In this document: piece after piece, positions 1 through 9,982 of the stretch | How the letters are laid out: every line of letters begins with the position of its first letter | Numbering within the stretch: the stretch's first letter is position 1 | NCBI GenBank assembly: GCA_963920635.1 | Contig: OY987299.1 | Span: forward strand, 29,032,901-29,096,900 | DNA: 64,000 bases | Origin: Pseudeuparius sepicola | Taxonomy: Eukaryota; Arthropoda; Insecta; Coleoptera; Anthribidae | Direction: 5' to 3' | Notes under the pieces: generated by a model | Database searches by the model: none | What the model was told of the DNA's origin: nothing | The model's input: the letters and a program-made list of their open reading frames with translations, nothing else | Program-made: the position numbers and the translations under genes

Positions 1-352
1 CACCGAAATTAAATTTGCCTGAGTACGCACCATAGACGCAGCCGCAAGTAGCTGATTATACCATAATACCAAAATGAGAGTGTTTCCATGACGTTTGAAA
101 TTAAAATGAATTGTAGTCATAGTTATTTTTATTTGTAGCGGTATAATCGTGATTGCAATAGGGTTTTTATTTCATTATATTCTTTTTTTTTCTTATCACT
201 TGGGTAACTTTTCACATCATAAATCATTGAGTGATGTCATTAACTGGTAGATACACAACATATACCTATGTTATACCCATGGTTAACAGAAAATTCTTAG
301 GGATTTTGTGGAGAATGTCATCTGACAAAATCGGGACTTCTTACAGTAATCG
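1..352 (+). repeat. Copy 1 of a three-copy dispersed repeat, cut by the window edge
   Basis: This stretch is nearly the same as 21035-21391 on the plus strand and, reverse-complemented, as about 28585-28935. All three copies end at the same motif, TTACAGTAATCGGGG, after which their flanks are unrelated, so this is a genuine element boundary. The left part of the element (about 230 bp in the other copies) lies before base 1. No terminal inverted repeats or coding frame are shared between the copies, so the class is unknown. Confidence 0.85.
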
Positions 353-2560
353 GGGAAATTTTTGGGCGATAATGGGAAATAGAATTTGTGGGAGAAATGT
401 TTGTATTAATGATTTATTTTTAGGGTTACCTTTTCCTTTTAAAAAGGTAACCCATTCAAAAATGGTCACGTGACTTTAGTTACCTGTCAAAAACTACATT
501 TAAAAAATAAACTCTCTAAAAATTTACTTCCCTGTTAAAATTTCAAAAAGTTTTACTTAAAAATAATTGTTTATTTTTCAATTATACACAGTGTACACCA
601 AATACGTGAATCTTAGGAAAATTGTTCCTTAAAAAGTCCTGAATTTTAGTTATACAGGGTTAGTCAGAATGTATAGTATATACTTTAAGGGGGTGTTCGG
701 CAGGTGGTTTTAAGGGGGTCTCTTTCATATAAAATTTTTCGATTTGGGCTTTCCTTGCCAAGTTATTCGGGTCTACAGGATGACCCAAAAGTATTTTTTT
801 ACTTATATCTCAATAACGGCGCTACTTAAAATTTTTTAATTTGGTATGTGTTATCTACTTACTGGAAGACGCCTTAGGGTAATGTATTCATTTACACAGT
901 GCCCTAAAAAATGGTAAAAACTAACAACCCCTATTAATTTTTTTGCTCAAACTTTTTTGAGGTTATCTTTTTGGTCTTGCAGGTCCATCATTTCAGTGTA
1001 TCTTTTCATTTTACAACAAAAGTGTACTCTTGTTTCATAACGATACAATCAACCGTTTGCGTTGAAATTGGCAAAACGTGCCCCAAAACACCTGTTAGCT
1101 TCGAAACATAAAATTTTTACCTACCGCTTTCAAACGTTACACATCGACTGTAAACTGAGAAAAAAATTCCTATGAAGAATGTACCAAAACTTATTAGCTT
1201 TCAAAAAGGAAAGGACTGAATTTAACAAAATTTGAACACCCTACATATTTCAATGCTGTTTTGACCAATGTCCAATTGGTATTTTTTTCCTTATTTTGAA
1301 TGTACAATCGATCTGCAACGTTTGAAAGCCGTGTCTTTTCTGGGTCGAAGCCGGTCATCCTGAAATGTGGTATACGGGAGTATTTTATTAATTGCAAACT
1401 TGCTCACAAAATCTTACTTGTAAGACAATTTCTAAATTTGTAAACTCTGTTAGAGATCTTTATTTTGTCACACTTTTGGTCCACTCAACTACTTAAAACA
1501 AGTGCAATTTGTGTCACCACGACGTTACTTTTTTGTTTGCACCTAAGACGGCCTTGACAATAATAAAATATCATGTCCTATATCGGAGCAGCTGACAAAC
1601 TGTTGAAAAAAATTTATGAGAAAACCAGAAGTTATTTTAGTTTTTCTTACCGGATAGTATTTTCTCTAAAACTAAAATCGCGAAACAGATTGGGAGTTAT
1701 TCAGTCGGAAAAGCAGATCACCCTGTAGAGGAGCACCATTTACGCTTCGCGCCGAGAATTACGCGGTGGGCGACTTCCACAAGACCTGGAAGTGACAGTC
1801 GTCGCAAGTTAGGAGAAGTTCTATGCAACTCCGGCATAGTCATAACTAACTATAAAGGTTTTCAAGAAGTATAGTTCGCCCTGTTAGGCGGGACAACCTA
1901 AGCAATCAAGAATCCCACCTTTGAGTGGTTTCGACAAATTAATCGAGGCAGAAATAATCATTTTTCGTAAAATCGGTACCTACAATACAGGCAATACAGG
2001 TATAAGGCACGTTTTTGTGTTTAAGTCTAGGAATCCATCATATACCTAATATTATAGCTATTCTAATTTTAAATTTACAATTATGAAACACAAACGCCTA
2101 TCCCACCTCAAAAGTTAATTTAAATAGGGAAGTTAACGATTTTCCAAAGTTGGCATTATTTGTTTCCTTTTGCGGTTCAGATTAGTGTAGAGCGATTCAA
2201 AAAAATTAAAATGTTTTATTTACTATAGAAACTTTATTTTTCTTCATTTACAAAATATACCTAACGGTTTTTCCGAAAATTACGTCATAATGTAATTGTA
2301 CTATGTAAAGAAATCCTATCGAATTTTTGATCGGGTGTAAATCAGGCTTTCCTGGTCCTAGGTTAAGTTAGCTACAAATCAACAATCGCTACGGACCTTA
2401 CTTTTTCATTTTATGGAATGAGAAAATGTCTATTGTCATTCATTGCCTTCAAAACTTCCATGGCACACTTTTATAAACACAGGAATTTATTAAATTATTA
2501 AATTAAATTGCTATTTTTGGACCTTAATTTTTTTATTTTATATTTTGGATTTAGGGTTCT
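353..2560. other. No gene seen; mariner-type end at 657
   Basis: AT-rich sequence with stop codons in every frame. A mariner-type end (TACAGGGTTAGTCAGAATG) begins near 655 and another CACCCTGTA lies near 1717-1725, but the two ends do not match each other well, so no element is delimited. Confidence 0.5.
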
Positions 2561-2573
2561 GGATCGATTCTGA

Positions 2574-2795
2574 ACAACTTCTTTAGTATTTTTTTTTGCG
2601 AAAAAATGCCAAGTATGACTCTTATTTTTAGCCCCGATTGTGGCATCTCAGGTGGCTTTGACTTTGGAGTAGGCAACTATTTTTTTGGAAATTAAGTAGG
2701 CAACAATGCCATCTACCTTTGGTAAAAATTTCGTTCTGGTCGGTTAAAAATTAAAGAAGTTATAAGGTTGTTTCACTATTAAGTGAGACACTAAT
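2574..2795 (-). repeat. MITE-like copy matching 59629-59830 in inverse orientation
   Basis: Read on the minus strand, this begins with GTGTCTCACTTAA and runs through landmarks also found from 59633 onward: AACAACCTTATAACTTC, a GGTCGGTT/GACCGG block, ACCAAAGGTAGAT and TTTGACTTTGGAGTAGG. The two copies lie 57 kb apart in opposite orientations. This is probably a non-autonomous TIR element family; the far ends are not well resolved. Confidence 0.7.
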
Positions 2796-2804
2796 TTGTC
2801 TGGG

Positions 2805-3095
2805 GTTTTCTCCTATCCACGTTCACAGTTCTTGGTGCTGTGTCGTCACTTGCGGCTAGAATGCAGGGCCGGGCCCGCCTGCCGTGCCGCGAATGGATTG
2901 CCCTGGCGCAGTTTAGATGATTTAAGCGACGCCGCCAACCGCGGGGCCCCATTCGAACTTTTTCCGGCGCTCGGCTTCCGTTTCCCTGGCGCGGAAATCC
3001 CGCCCCTATTCTAATGCAACTTTCCAGGGCACAGCCGCCGCGCCGCCTGTGGAAATTTGATATTGAGAGCCCGCGACGGCGCGAGAAAAAATATT
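2805..3095. other. GC-rich island in AT-rich DNA
   Basis: About 290 bp rich in CpG and in runs such as GGGCCGGGCCC and CCGCCGCGCCGCC, inside otherwise strongly AT-rich sequence. The open frame at 2796-3014 has no recognisable domain and is probably only a by-product of base composition. It could be a CpG-island promoter, an enhancer, or an insert from elsewhere. No TATA box or start site was identified. Confidence 0.6.
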
Positions 3096-3099
3096 ACCA

Positions 3100-5170
3100 T
3101 TTGCAGACTTTTTGACGACTTTCCAGTTTGGGAAATCTTAGGAAAAAAATTAACCTAAAAATAATAGTATAAGAAACTTAGAACGCCTGTAACTTGGCCA
3201 CATTGCTCGTCTTGCCGTTAAGTAAAAAATACTACTACAGTTGGAACATCAAGAATATCCATATACCTTTACCACAACCGACTTCAAACACAGAAGACTA
3301 TTACGACGAGACAGTGTGTACCTGTTTGCGAAAAAGACTGGCCGAATGTTGGTCACAGTGTCTTTTGCAATTAACCTTGTTTGTGCTAAACTAAAACAAT
3401 ATTTTGTCGCAGGTGCTGTGTAAAAGTTAGAAGCAAAAATGAGGTTAATTTTATTGGTTCCTTTTGCAACTTGTAGCCTCAAAACACCTAGAATCTGTTG
3501 TATACATGGCTGTGAAATTGTAATAATACCTTTAAGTAGTTAGGTTTTCTTTGCTTAACGGCAAGCGGTCAACTTACATTCGCTTTTGGCTTTCCAATCC
3601 AATTTCAAAAAAACGGTCGAAACATTGTTTAATAGTGTTGCAAAATTTCATTTAATTTTAAAGTTAAAGGATACTTTAGTTGCATTATGAAGTTGGCCCT
3701 AACTGCTTTCAATCATCAGAAAATTGCTCTCTTTTACAGCATTCAGTTGTCTGTTCGTTTGTTGTTTATATTTTTACAAATTATAAATATCTTAAAACGA
3801 AGACAATCGTTTGCTAGACGGCAGTCTGCGAAAAATTCCTACAAAAGCTCGACTTACAACTTACAACAAATATGTAGTCTCCTCTATTTTCCCAAATTTT
3901 ACATATTTTTTTGTCGAACATGGACCTACACCAGGAACATTACTTAAATGCATACATTATGTGCATATTTTGTTCCTGCTTTTATTGTTACCTTCGAATA
4001 AACATAAGTACCCAATTATTGAAGAAATTCACAAATGTACCTAATTCTGCGGAGTTGCCACATGTTTGTTCAGAGCTTTACACATTATCATTTCCTCTCA
4101 ATTTTATACCGAAGACAACAAATTTTGGGCAGCTACAATTCAAATATTGACCAGCTTTGTGTAAACATTATTTGATTTAAAACACCGTAGGTAAATAAAA
4201 TCCAGGAAATGGTGAACTAAAATAGCTAGGTACTTTTCTAAAACGTGCGGAAAATTCATTTTTCCGCAGGATACTACCGTCGAGTACTAAAAAAGCAAAG
4301 ATTTTCCGCCAGTGTTAGGAACAATTAATTGTTTTCTACAGGCGCACAGTGGGGTTGAGAAGTTTTAAACTTGGCATAACTTATAAAAATAAAATAGCGT
4401 GAACCAAATCAACCTGTCGGTATCCCGGTACTTAATATGCATGTTTACAAAAAAACATACACTTTAGACTTATAGCGCGATAAGCCTACTTGCTACACTC
4501 GGTCAAAAATAGCTTACTGTGAAGATCGCACTGGCGTTGACGCTAAAGTGATTTGGTGAAAACTATTTCTGTGGTTTTTTTAATACATTTTTAATAAACC
4601 AGTGTAAATCGACCATTCATTTTCGATTTTCCAAAAAACAATAGGACGTTTAGATTAATTCAAAGTTTGTCCGAGCCTTTATTTTGGTGTTGCTGTAATC
4701 TGTTTGTCTTTCAACTAAGGCATACTTTAATATCTTGCTACCTTTTTGCACTTCTGCTCAAAACAACAATTTAACTTGACAAAGTCGGTATCTGAAAAAA
4801 TATATTATATATTTTGAACGGATAAGAACTTGGGTCATTTATTGCTTTTATTACTTGCAGGTGCAACTTTGCTAGAGTTCATACTTTATGTATTGACGTT
4901 ACAATGTGGAAAATATATTGCGCACTAGTGCGGAAAATGTGAAATTTCCGCACTAACATAGAAAAAATAATACCTCAAGTCGCCATTCATACACTTTCGG
5001 TTTCTACCAGAATGTCAATAATTCTTCAATTTTTATTATGCTAATCCGAATGTACTTAAAAGAAACAATAAAAACTGAACGGAAAGTGTAAAATACGAAA
5101 AAAAATCATACAAAATTGTCCAGTGAAAGTTCCTGATGGTTATGCAACAATAATGCAGCGACATGTGAAA
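3100..5170. other. No gene seen
   Basis: AT-rich sequence with only short overlapping frames that look like chance. One small perfect hairpin occurs: TAGTGCGGAAA at 4926-4936 pairs with TTTCCGCACTA at 4944-4954. Confidence 0.5.
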
Positions 5171-5179
5171 AGAAAAATA

Positions 5180-5265
5180 TGTCAGGTGTGGGGTTCGAAC
5201 CCACGCTCCCCTTCAGGAACCAGAGCTTGAATCTGGCGCCTAAAAGACCGCTCAGCCAACCTGAC
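5180..5265 (-). tRNA. tRNA-Leu(CAA)-like gene with an internal T4 run
   Basis: On the minus strand the 7-bp acceptor stem GTCAGGT/ACCTGAC is perfect. The anticodon stem CCAGA/TCTGG encloses the loop TTCAAGC, giving anticodon CAA. A long variable arm and a consensus B box (GGTTCGAACCC) are present, all typical of class II tRNA-Leu. The D-loop reads GGTCTTTTAGG where the sister copy at 7152 has GGTCTAAGG, so it is two bases longer and contains T4, a potential Pol III terminator inside the gene. There is no intron, although tRNA-Leu(CAA) genes in Drosophila carry one. A T5 run just downstream (5172-5176 on the plus strand) would be the normal terminator. It may be functional or a recently disabled copy. 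Confidence 0.8.
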
Positions 5266-6126
5266 TTATATCATAATGTGCAACTGGAGATATCGATATC
5301 GGCAGTTACACAATATTGACTAAATTTAGATTCAAGACTATAGAAACGTCAATTCAACAATTAGAACGCCTTGTTCATAGGGAAGGGTATAATACTGGAA
5401 TGTCTTGAGCAACAAAGAATATTGCGAATGAGTTTTTGCAACAATTAGTTCAGATGAAAATAGACATTCATTCCATCAACTTTTGTCATATTTATAAGAA
5501 AACAATTTTTCCTACCTAAACCTGTAAACATTTAAATTAGTTATAGTTATTGGAAGATCGAGCTAGTCTAGTCTTGAGAGAGGCTCGGGCCCAGAAACCA
5601 GAAACACTAAAGTTCGGCAATCCTGGCAATATTATAACACGCGAAGTACCCATGTGATTCATTAAATTTGTTCTGGAAAGTCAAATAAAAGTGATAATAA
5701 TTATTACACACCCAGTGTAACAGTGTGATGAAGATATGAAATATTTCAAATATTGTATATAAAGGACAAATTCAGATAGCGCCAAAAAATAAACTGAAAA
5801 TCACTGAAACCTTTTCTTAAGTTGCGTTTACACCAAACCGCACAGCGAACCAATGAGATAACGAGCATTCTGCTAGATATCACTTTCATTCGCAACATCG
5901 AACTCTTGTTTGTCCAAATAACGAATAACTTAACACTTTAAATCTCCAGTTATACTGCAAAAAATATATAAAAACGAGAAACGTAGTGTCATAGCAAACT
6001 TTGGAAGAGTCAAAGTTAGCCATATGTTTAAAATTTTTCAATAACTCTAGTATTAACAGCCTTTTAGCGACTTCTTTTTCCGCTGGATTCAGAATATTTT
6101 GCATAATGGGGCAAATAAAAAAACAA

Positions 6127-6207
6127 TGTCAGGTGTGGGGTTTGAACTCACGCTCACTATAGAACCAGTGCTTAAATCTGGAGCCTTAATTGCTTGGCCA
6201 ACCTGAC
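6127..6207 (-). pseudogene. Decayed tRNA-Leu(UAA)-type pseudogene
   Basis: It has the same acceptor stem as its neighbours and a TTTAAGC anticodon loop (UAA). The anticodon stem has an A-A mismatch (CCAGA/ACTGG). The T arm and B box are altered (GAGTTCAAACC), and the A-box region reads GGCCAAGCAATTAAGG. It lies between two better copies at 5180 and 7152 in the same orientation, so it is probably a decayed tandem duplicate. A T7 run follows at 6117-6123. Confidence 0.85.
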
Positions 6208-6213
6208 CAATAT

Positions 6214-6252
6214 CACAGACATATATAGCTTCGCTAGCTATATATGTCTGTG
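6214..6252. repeat. Perfect 17-bp-stem hairpin
   Basis: CACAGACATATATAGCT (6214-6230) pairs perfectly with 6236-6252 around the 5-base loop TCGCT. It lies seven bases beyond the tRNA pseudogene. It may be a minimal foldback or a replication-slippage product; no function is known. Confidence 0.8.
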
Positions 6253-7151
6253 CTAATATTTTACATTGTCCATTGCTGGAAATTATATATGAATGTTTGC
6301 AGTTGCACATTACTACGCAACATTAGGCAATGGCAAAATTAGGTAGGTTTTTTTGACATCAGAACTTGATTATTCCATTATTTTTTATATATTTTCATTT
6401 ATAAAAAAGCCTAAGCCCAGGACAAATCTAAAGTTCTGCAAGTCCTGGCTACACTATAAAATGTGTACTGTGAATTTGATGTCCCAAACACGAAATTCAA
6501 ATTTTAAAAAAATCCCAATCTTATACCTTGTGCCTTTAAAAAGCGAAAAAGGAATAAGAGCAATATCTATACCTTATCTTTTAGCGACCCCTATTTTCAG
6601 TGGATTCAGCATATTTCACATAATAGATTTGTTTCAGTTTTTATTTTCAAGAACAGTTCAGAACAGTTCAAAACTTGCGCAGTGCCGCAGTTCTGGACAA
6701 TTCTGAACTTTGTAGAAAACGGAAACACGTTCAATGATACATTTGTGATTTGTGGTTATTTTGTTGCCCTCTCGTTTTATTTCCTTTCTCTCTATTGCTA
6801 TTTTTAATATGAAGTGTATATTATTATATTGAGTCTGTAGCAGAACTGCAGAAATCAAAGCTTGTAATACCTATTCGTTTTCGTCCATAGACAAGAGATA
6901 ATTTGTCTTCATCTGAAGAAGAACTATAACTTTTTAAAGTTCAAATTAACGGCACTACCGCCAAAAAATCTAGGTTAGATGTAAACAACGAAAAACGATG
7001 GGCTATTGACGTTATTGCGCAGGTGCAGAACTATAAATTCTGAATCGGTTCTCAGAAAAACCAAGACTGACGCATGTGCGCAGGTTCTAGAACTCGGTCA
7101 AAATTAAAACAGAAACAAAGCTAATATCGCGAAACAAAAGTAAAAAATAAA

Positions 7152-7235
7152 TGTCAGGTGTGGGGTTCGAACCCACGCTCCCTTTCGAGAACCAGAGCTT
7201 AAATCTGGCGCCTTAGACCGCTCGGCCAACCTGAC
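7152..7235 (-). tRNA. tRNA-Leu(UAA)
   Basis: On the minus strand: acceptor stem GTCAGGT/ACCTGAC, A-box region GGCCGAGCGGTCTAAGGCGCC, anticodon stem CCAGA/TCTGG with loop TTTAAGC (anticodon UAA), a long variable arm, and T arm with GGTTCGAACCC. There is no intron and no internal T run. A T6 run directly after the 3' end (7142-7147 on the plus strand) is a good Pol III terminator. This is the most complete of the three Leu-type loci in the 2-kb cluster and probably the functional one. Confidence 0.93.
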
Positions 7236-7239
7236 TTTG

Positions 7240-8119
7240 GAAATATCGTTCTATTGCGGTAATGTTAATTATAAAAATTACACAATGCCAAGCACGCCTT
7301 AATATTGAGATCGGAGCGAAATCCCAAGATCTCCAATACCTACCTGCTTACCCATTATTTAGGTACTTATTACTGACTTGAAGTCGAGTTATTCTATAAC
7401 TTACTCTAGTCAATACTTAGTAATTTTCGTCATAATATATTTTAATAATTCAGCATTTTCCATGGAAATAATTTTGATATAATAGTTCGATTGCATTGGA
7501 CATTCAATGATTATTACTATTACAAATTGAATTGGTACTCGCATCGATAGCATCTATACCATATTTTAAGAAAGGCGTTTCCAACAAAAGGGGCCCAGAA
7601 CAGGCTTCCCTTTTAAGGGCCTTCTTTTTCACCCGTAATGACTAAAACGGACATTTAAGGCGCAAATAAATTTAAATTATAGCCGACGTACCTAACTTTC
7701 CACTACGGTTGTTATGAAAAAATATGGATATTATTTTTAAAAAAGGACATAGTTTGGCAAGATGCGAAACTACAGGACTAAAGTTGAATATTTATTTATT
7801 ATAACTTATAAAATAATTCGGAACTATGAAACAAATCTATTGATTCTATATTGTAAGTCAGTTGAAACATTATAAAAAAAACTCTAGCGGCTTCATCAAA
7901 GGAATATAAGACATAAATGTCACAGTTTTCATAATAGTCTATAGACTAACATAAATAAACTCCTGGACAAAATTCACTCACCACTCATATTTTTCTCGAT
8001 ATTTTTTATATTCTTATATTTTCTTCTCGACAAGTAAGCCATGGACCTTGTTTGACAGTGATAGTTGTTATTTAAGCGAACTGTAATATCACATAACCCT
8101 GTTATGACAGTAATTCGTA
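7240..8119. other. No gene seen
   Basis: AT-rich spacer between the tRNA cluster and the foldback element, with no open frame or repeat that could be supported. Confidence 0.4.
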
Positions 8120-8464
8120 TTAAGAGGGGGTTGCCGACAGCGAAAGTGACGTTAGATTTCGTATTTTTTTAAGTTGTATAGCATAAAATCTAATAACATT
8201 TTACCTGGCAAAAATTTTGTACAAACATCTCCGTCTTCGTTTTAATCATAAGATCTTAAAAGCATATGCACTGGAATTATTATTTTTCCCGAGGTTTTCA
8301 TAACCTATAAAACAAAATACTGATTTTAAGATCTTATGATTAAAATGAAGACAGAGATGTTTGTACTAAATTTTTGCCAGGCAAAATGTTATTAGATTTT
8401 ATGCTATACAACTTAAAAAATACGAAATCTAACGTCACTTTCGCTGTCGGCAACCCCCTCTTAA
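8120..8464. mobile_element. 345-bp foldback MITE flanked by TTAA
   Basis: Two arms of about 140 bp (8124-8260 and 8322-8460) are near-perfect inverted copies starting GAGGGGGTTGCCGACAGC, separated by about 60 bp. TTAA stands at both outer borders (8120-8123 and 8461-8464), the target site of piggyBac-type transposases, so this may be a piggyBac-mobilised MITE. The GAGGGGG terminus differs from the usual CCC start of that superfamily, so the assignment is tentative. It encodes nothing. Confidence 0.85.
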
Positions 8465-8616
8465 ACCTCGTTTTAGACTAAAACTGTATTAACATTTTCT
8501 CAAAAAGTGCTAATAATTAAAGGAAAGTGCCTGTGAAAAGAAAGCTTTCGATTGTGATTCTTTTTATTACATGCGCATATTGGGAAGTTCATTTGCGAGT
8601 AAATCAAGTAAGGATA

Positions 8617-8937
8617 ATGAACCACCAAAGAAATTTGTCAATTGAAGATGCAGTGCTAGCCTCGACTCTCCTGGATGAAGGATATTCGATGCGATATGTT
8701 GCTGGTTTGTTAGTAAGACATCATTCCAGCATCTGCCACAAGGTGAGACGAGATAATGAGATGGGCTCGTATCGTCGAAGACCAGGGCAAGGGCAAAAAC
8801 GTTGCACTAATCAAATTGATGATCGTTTTTTGAGACAACGTGCTTTCAGCGACAGGAGAATCACCAGCAATCTGGTAAAAAATGAATTAGGCGCATATGT
8901 TCGAAATATCGCTATATCCACGATCACGATACACTTA
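8617..8937 (+). pseudogene. Tc1-like transposase N-terminal fragment
   Basis: From the first in-frame ATG at 8617 the translation shows a helix-turn-helix of the Tc1/Tc3 paired-like type (LSIEDAVLASTLLDEGYS ... VAGLLVRHHSSICHKVRR) and then the start of a second DNA-binding module (DDRFLRQRAFSDRRITSNLV). The frame continues to 9087, but after about residue 105 it no longer resembles the family, and no DDE catalytic core follows. The full-length family is about 340 residues, so this is a 5' fossil. It lies 150 bp past the TTAA foldback, but their relation is unclear. An upstream in-frame GTG at 8527 is not a credible start. Confidence 0.8.
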
Positions 8938-9729
8938 CCCACGGTATGTCATTGCGCATCTTGTGACGTCAGTTGCGAATCAGAATTTAAATTGCTCCAT
9001 ATGTTTTACACAGCAATAGATACTTTTTTATGGGTTTTTGCTTATTTTAAACGTTTTCTTTTAAATAAATGTAGATTATATTACTAGATAAATGAATGAA
9101 TATTCTGTTGATAAAAAACACATTGAATTTGATAATTATAATTTTACAAATAATGTGTTTTCTTTGCGTTTTAGCTAATCGTATGCATGCAAATAAAATT
9201 AATGTATATTTTGTTAAATTAACAGGATTTTTCTTTTAAAAGACCGTATATTGGTAGACAATAAAAAAATATCATATAGGTATCTAAATAATACATTTAT
9301 TCTAAGTAAAGTAATCCTGAACTAAGTTTTGGCTTCTATCGACACAAACTCTCCATCGAAAAAAAAGTATTTTACAGATAACTTGTTATAGGCAAAGTCA
9401 TTATAAATAAAATTCAAAGCCTTACCAAAAATATAACTTTTTCCTTCCAGTGTTTATGTCGGTTTATGTCAATTAAAGCCTTATTTACAAATTAATGCAC
9501 ACAAGCCTCGACACAAGCACAACCTGCACAACTAATGCTTAGTTTATAGTTAAACAACAAACAAAACAACATAATAAATACCTAGTGAATAAAATAGGGA
9601 TCAAATAATGATACACTTTAACCATAACAAGGCTAATTTTTTATTGCACATTCTATTTTATTTGCTGGGTATTCTACCAAATTGTATTTAAAGCAACGAA
9701 CCAAAAGCTATCCTTTTTTTTAATATTTT

Positions 9730-9775
9730 ACAACGTACGTTTCGGCTTTTAAGCCATCTTCAGGTACATGTTAGA
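9730..9775 (-). ncRNA. Possible hammerhead-like motif of a Penelope-type element
   Basis: The minus strand reads CCTGAAGATGGC, a short AAAA-looped stem, then GCCGAAACGTACG. The order CUGAnGA, stem II, GAAA resembles the hammerhead ribozyme core that Penelope-like retroelements are known to carry, but the fourth core base is A instead of the usual U. The flanking ATGTAC and GTACGT can also pair with each other. No Penelope reverse transcriptase is visible nearby, so at most this is a solitary remnant. Confidence 0.3.
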
Positions 9776-9950
9776 ATTGTTAGTATTTTTGAAGCATAAC
9801 GACTATATGAACGTTATGTTCTAAATACGGTTTTTTATATAAACATCTTCGTCAATTTCACAATGATCACATATTTTTTTTAAAAGTCAAAACAAATTAA
9901 CAGGATATAATTTTTAGTATTTTTTAAACAAAGAGATGTTTCAAAGGTGG

Positions 9951-9982
9951 CTACATGTTAGCAAAATTTTGCTAACATGTAG
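9951..9982. repeat. 32-bp perfect palindrome
   Basis: CTACATGTTAGCAAAA is followed immediately by its exact reverse complement, with no loop. Spacer-free palindromes of this length are unstable, so this one is probably recent. Function unknown. Confidence 0.9.

Noticed and set aside
656..1725. A complete mariner element between CAGGGTTAGTCAG and CACCCTGTA
   Set aside because: The two ends do not match as inverted repeats and no transposase lies between.
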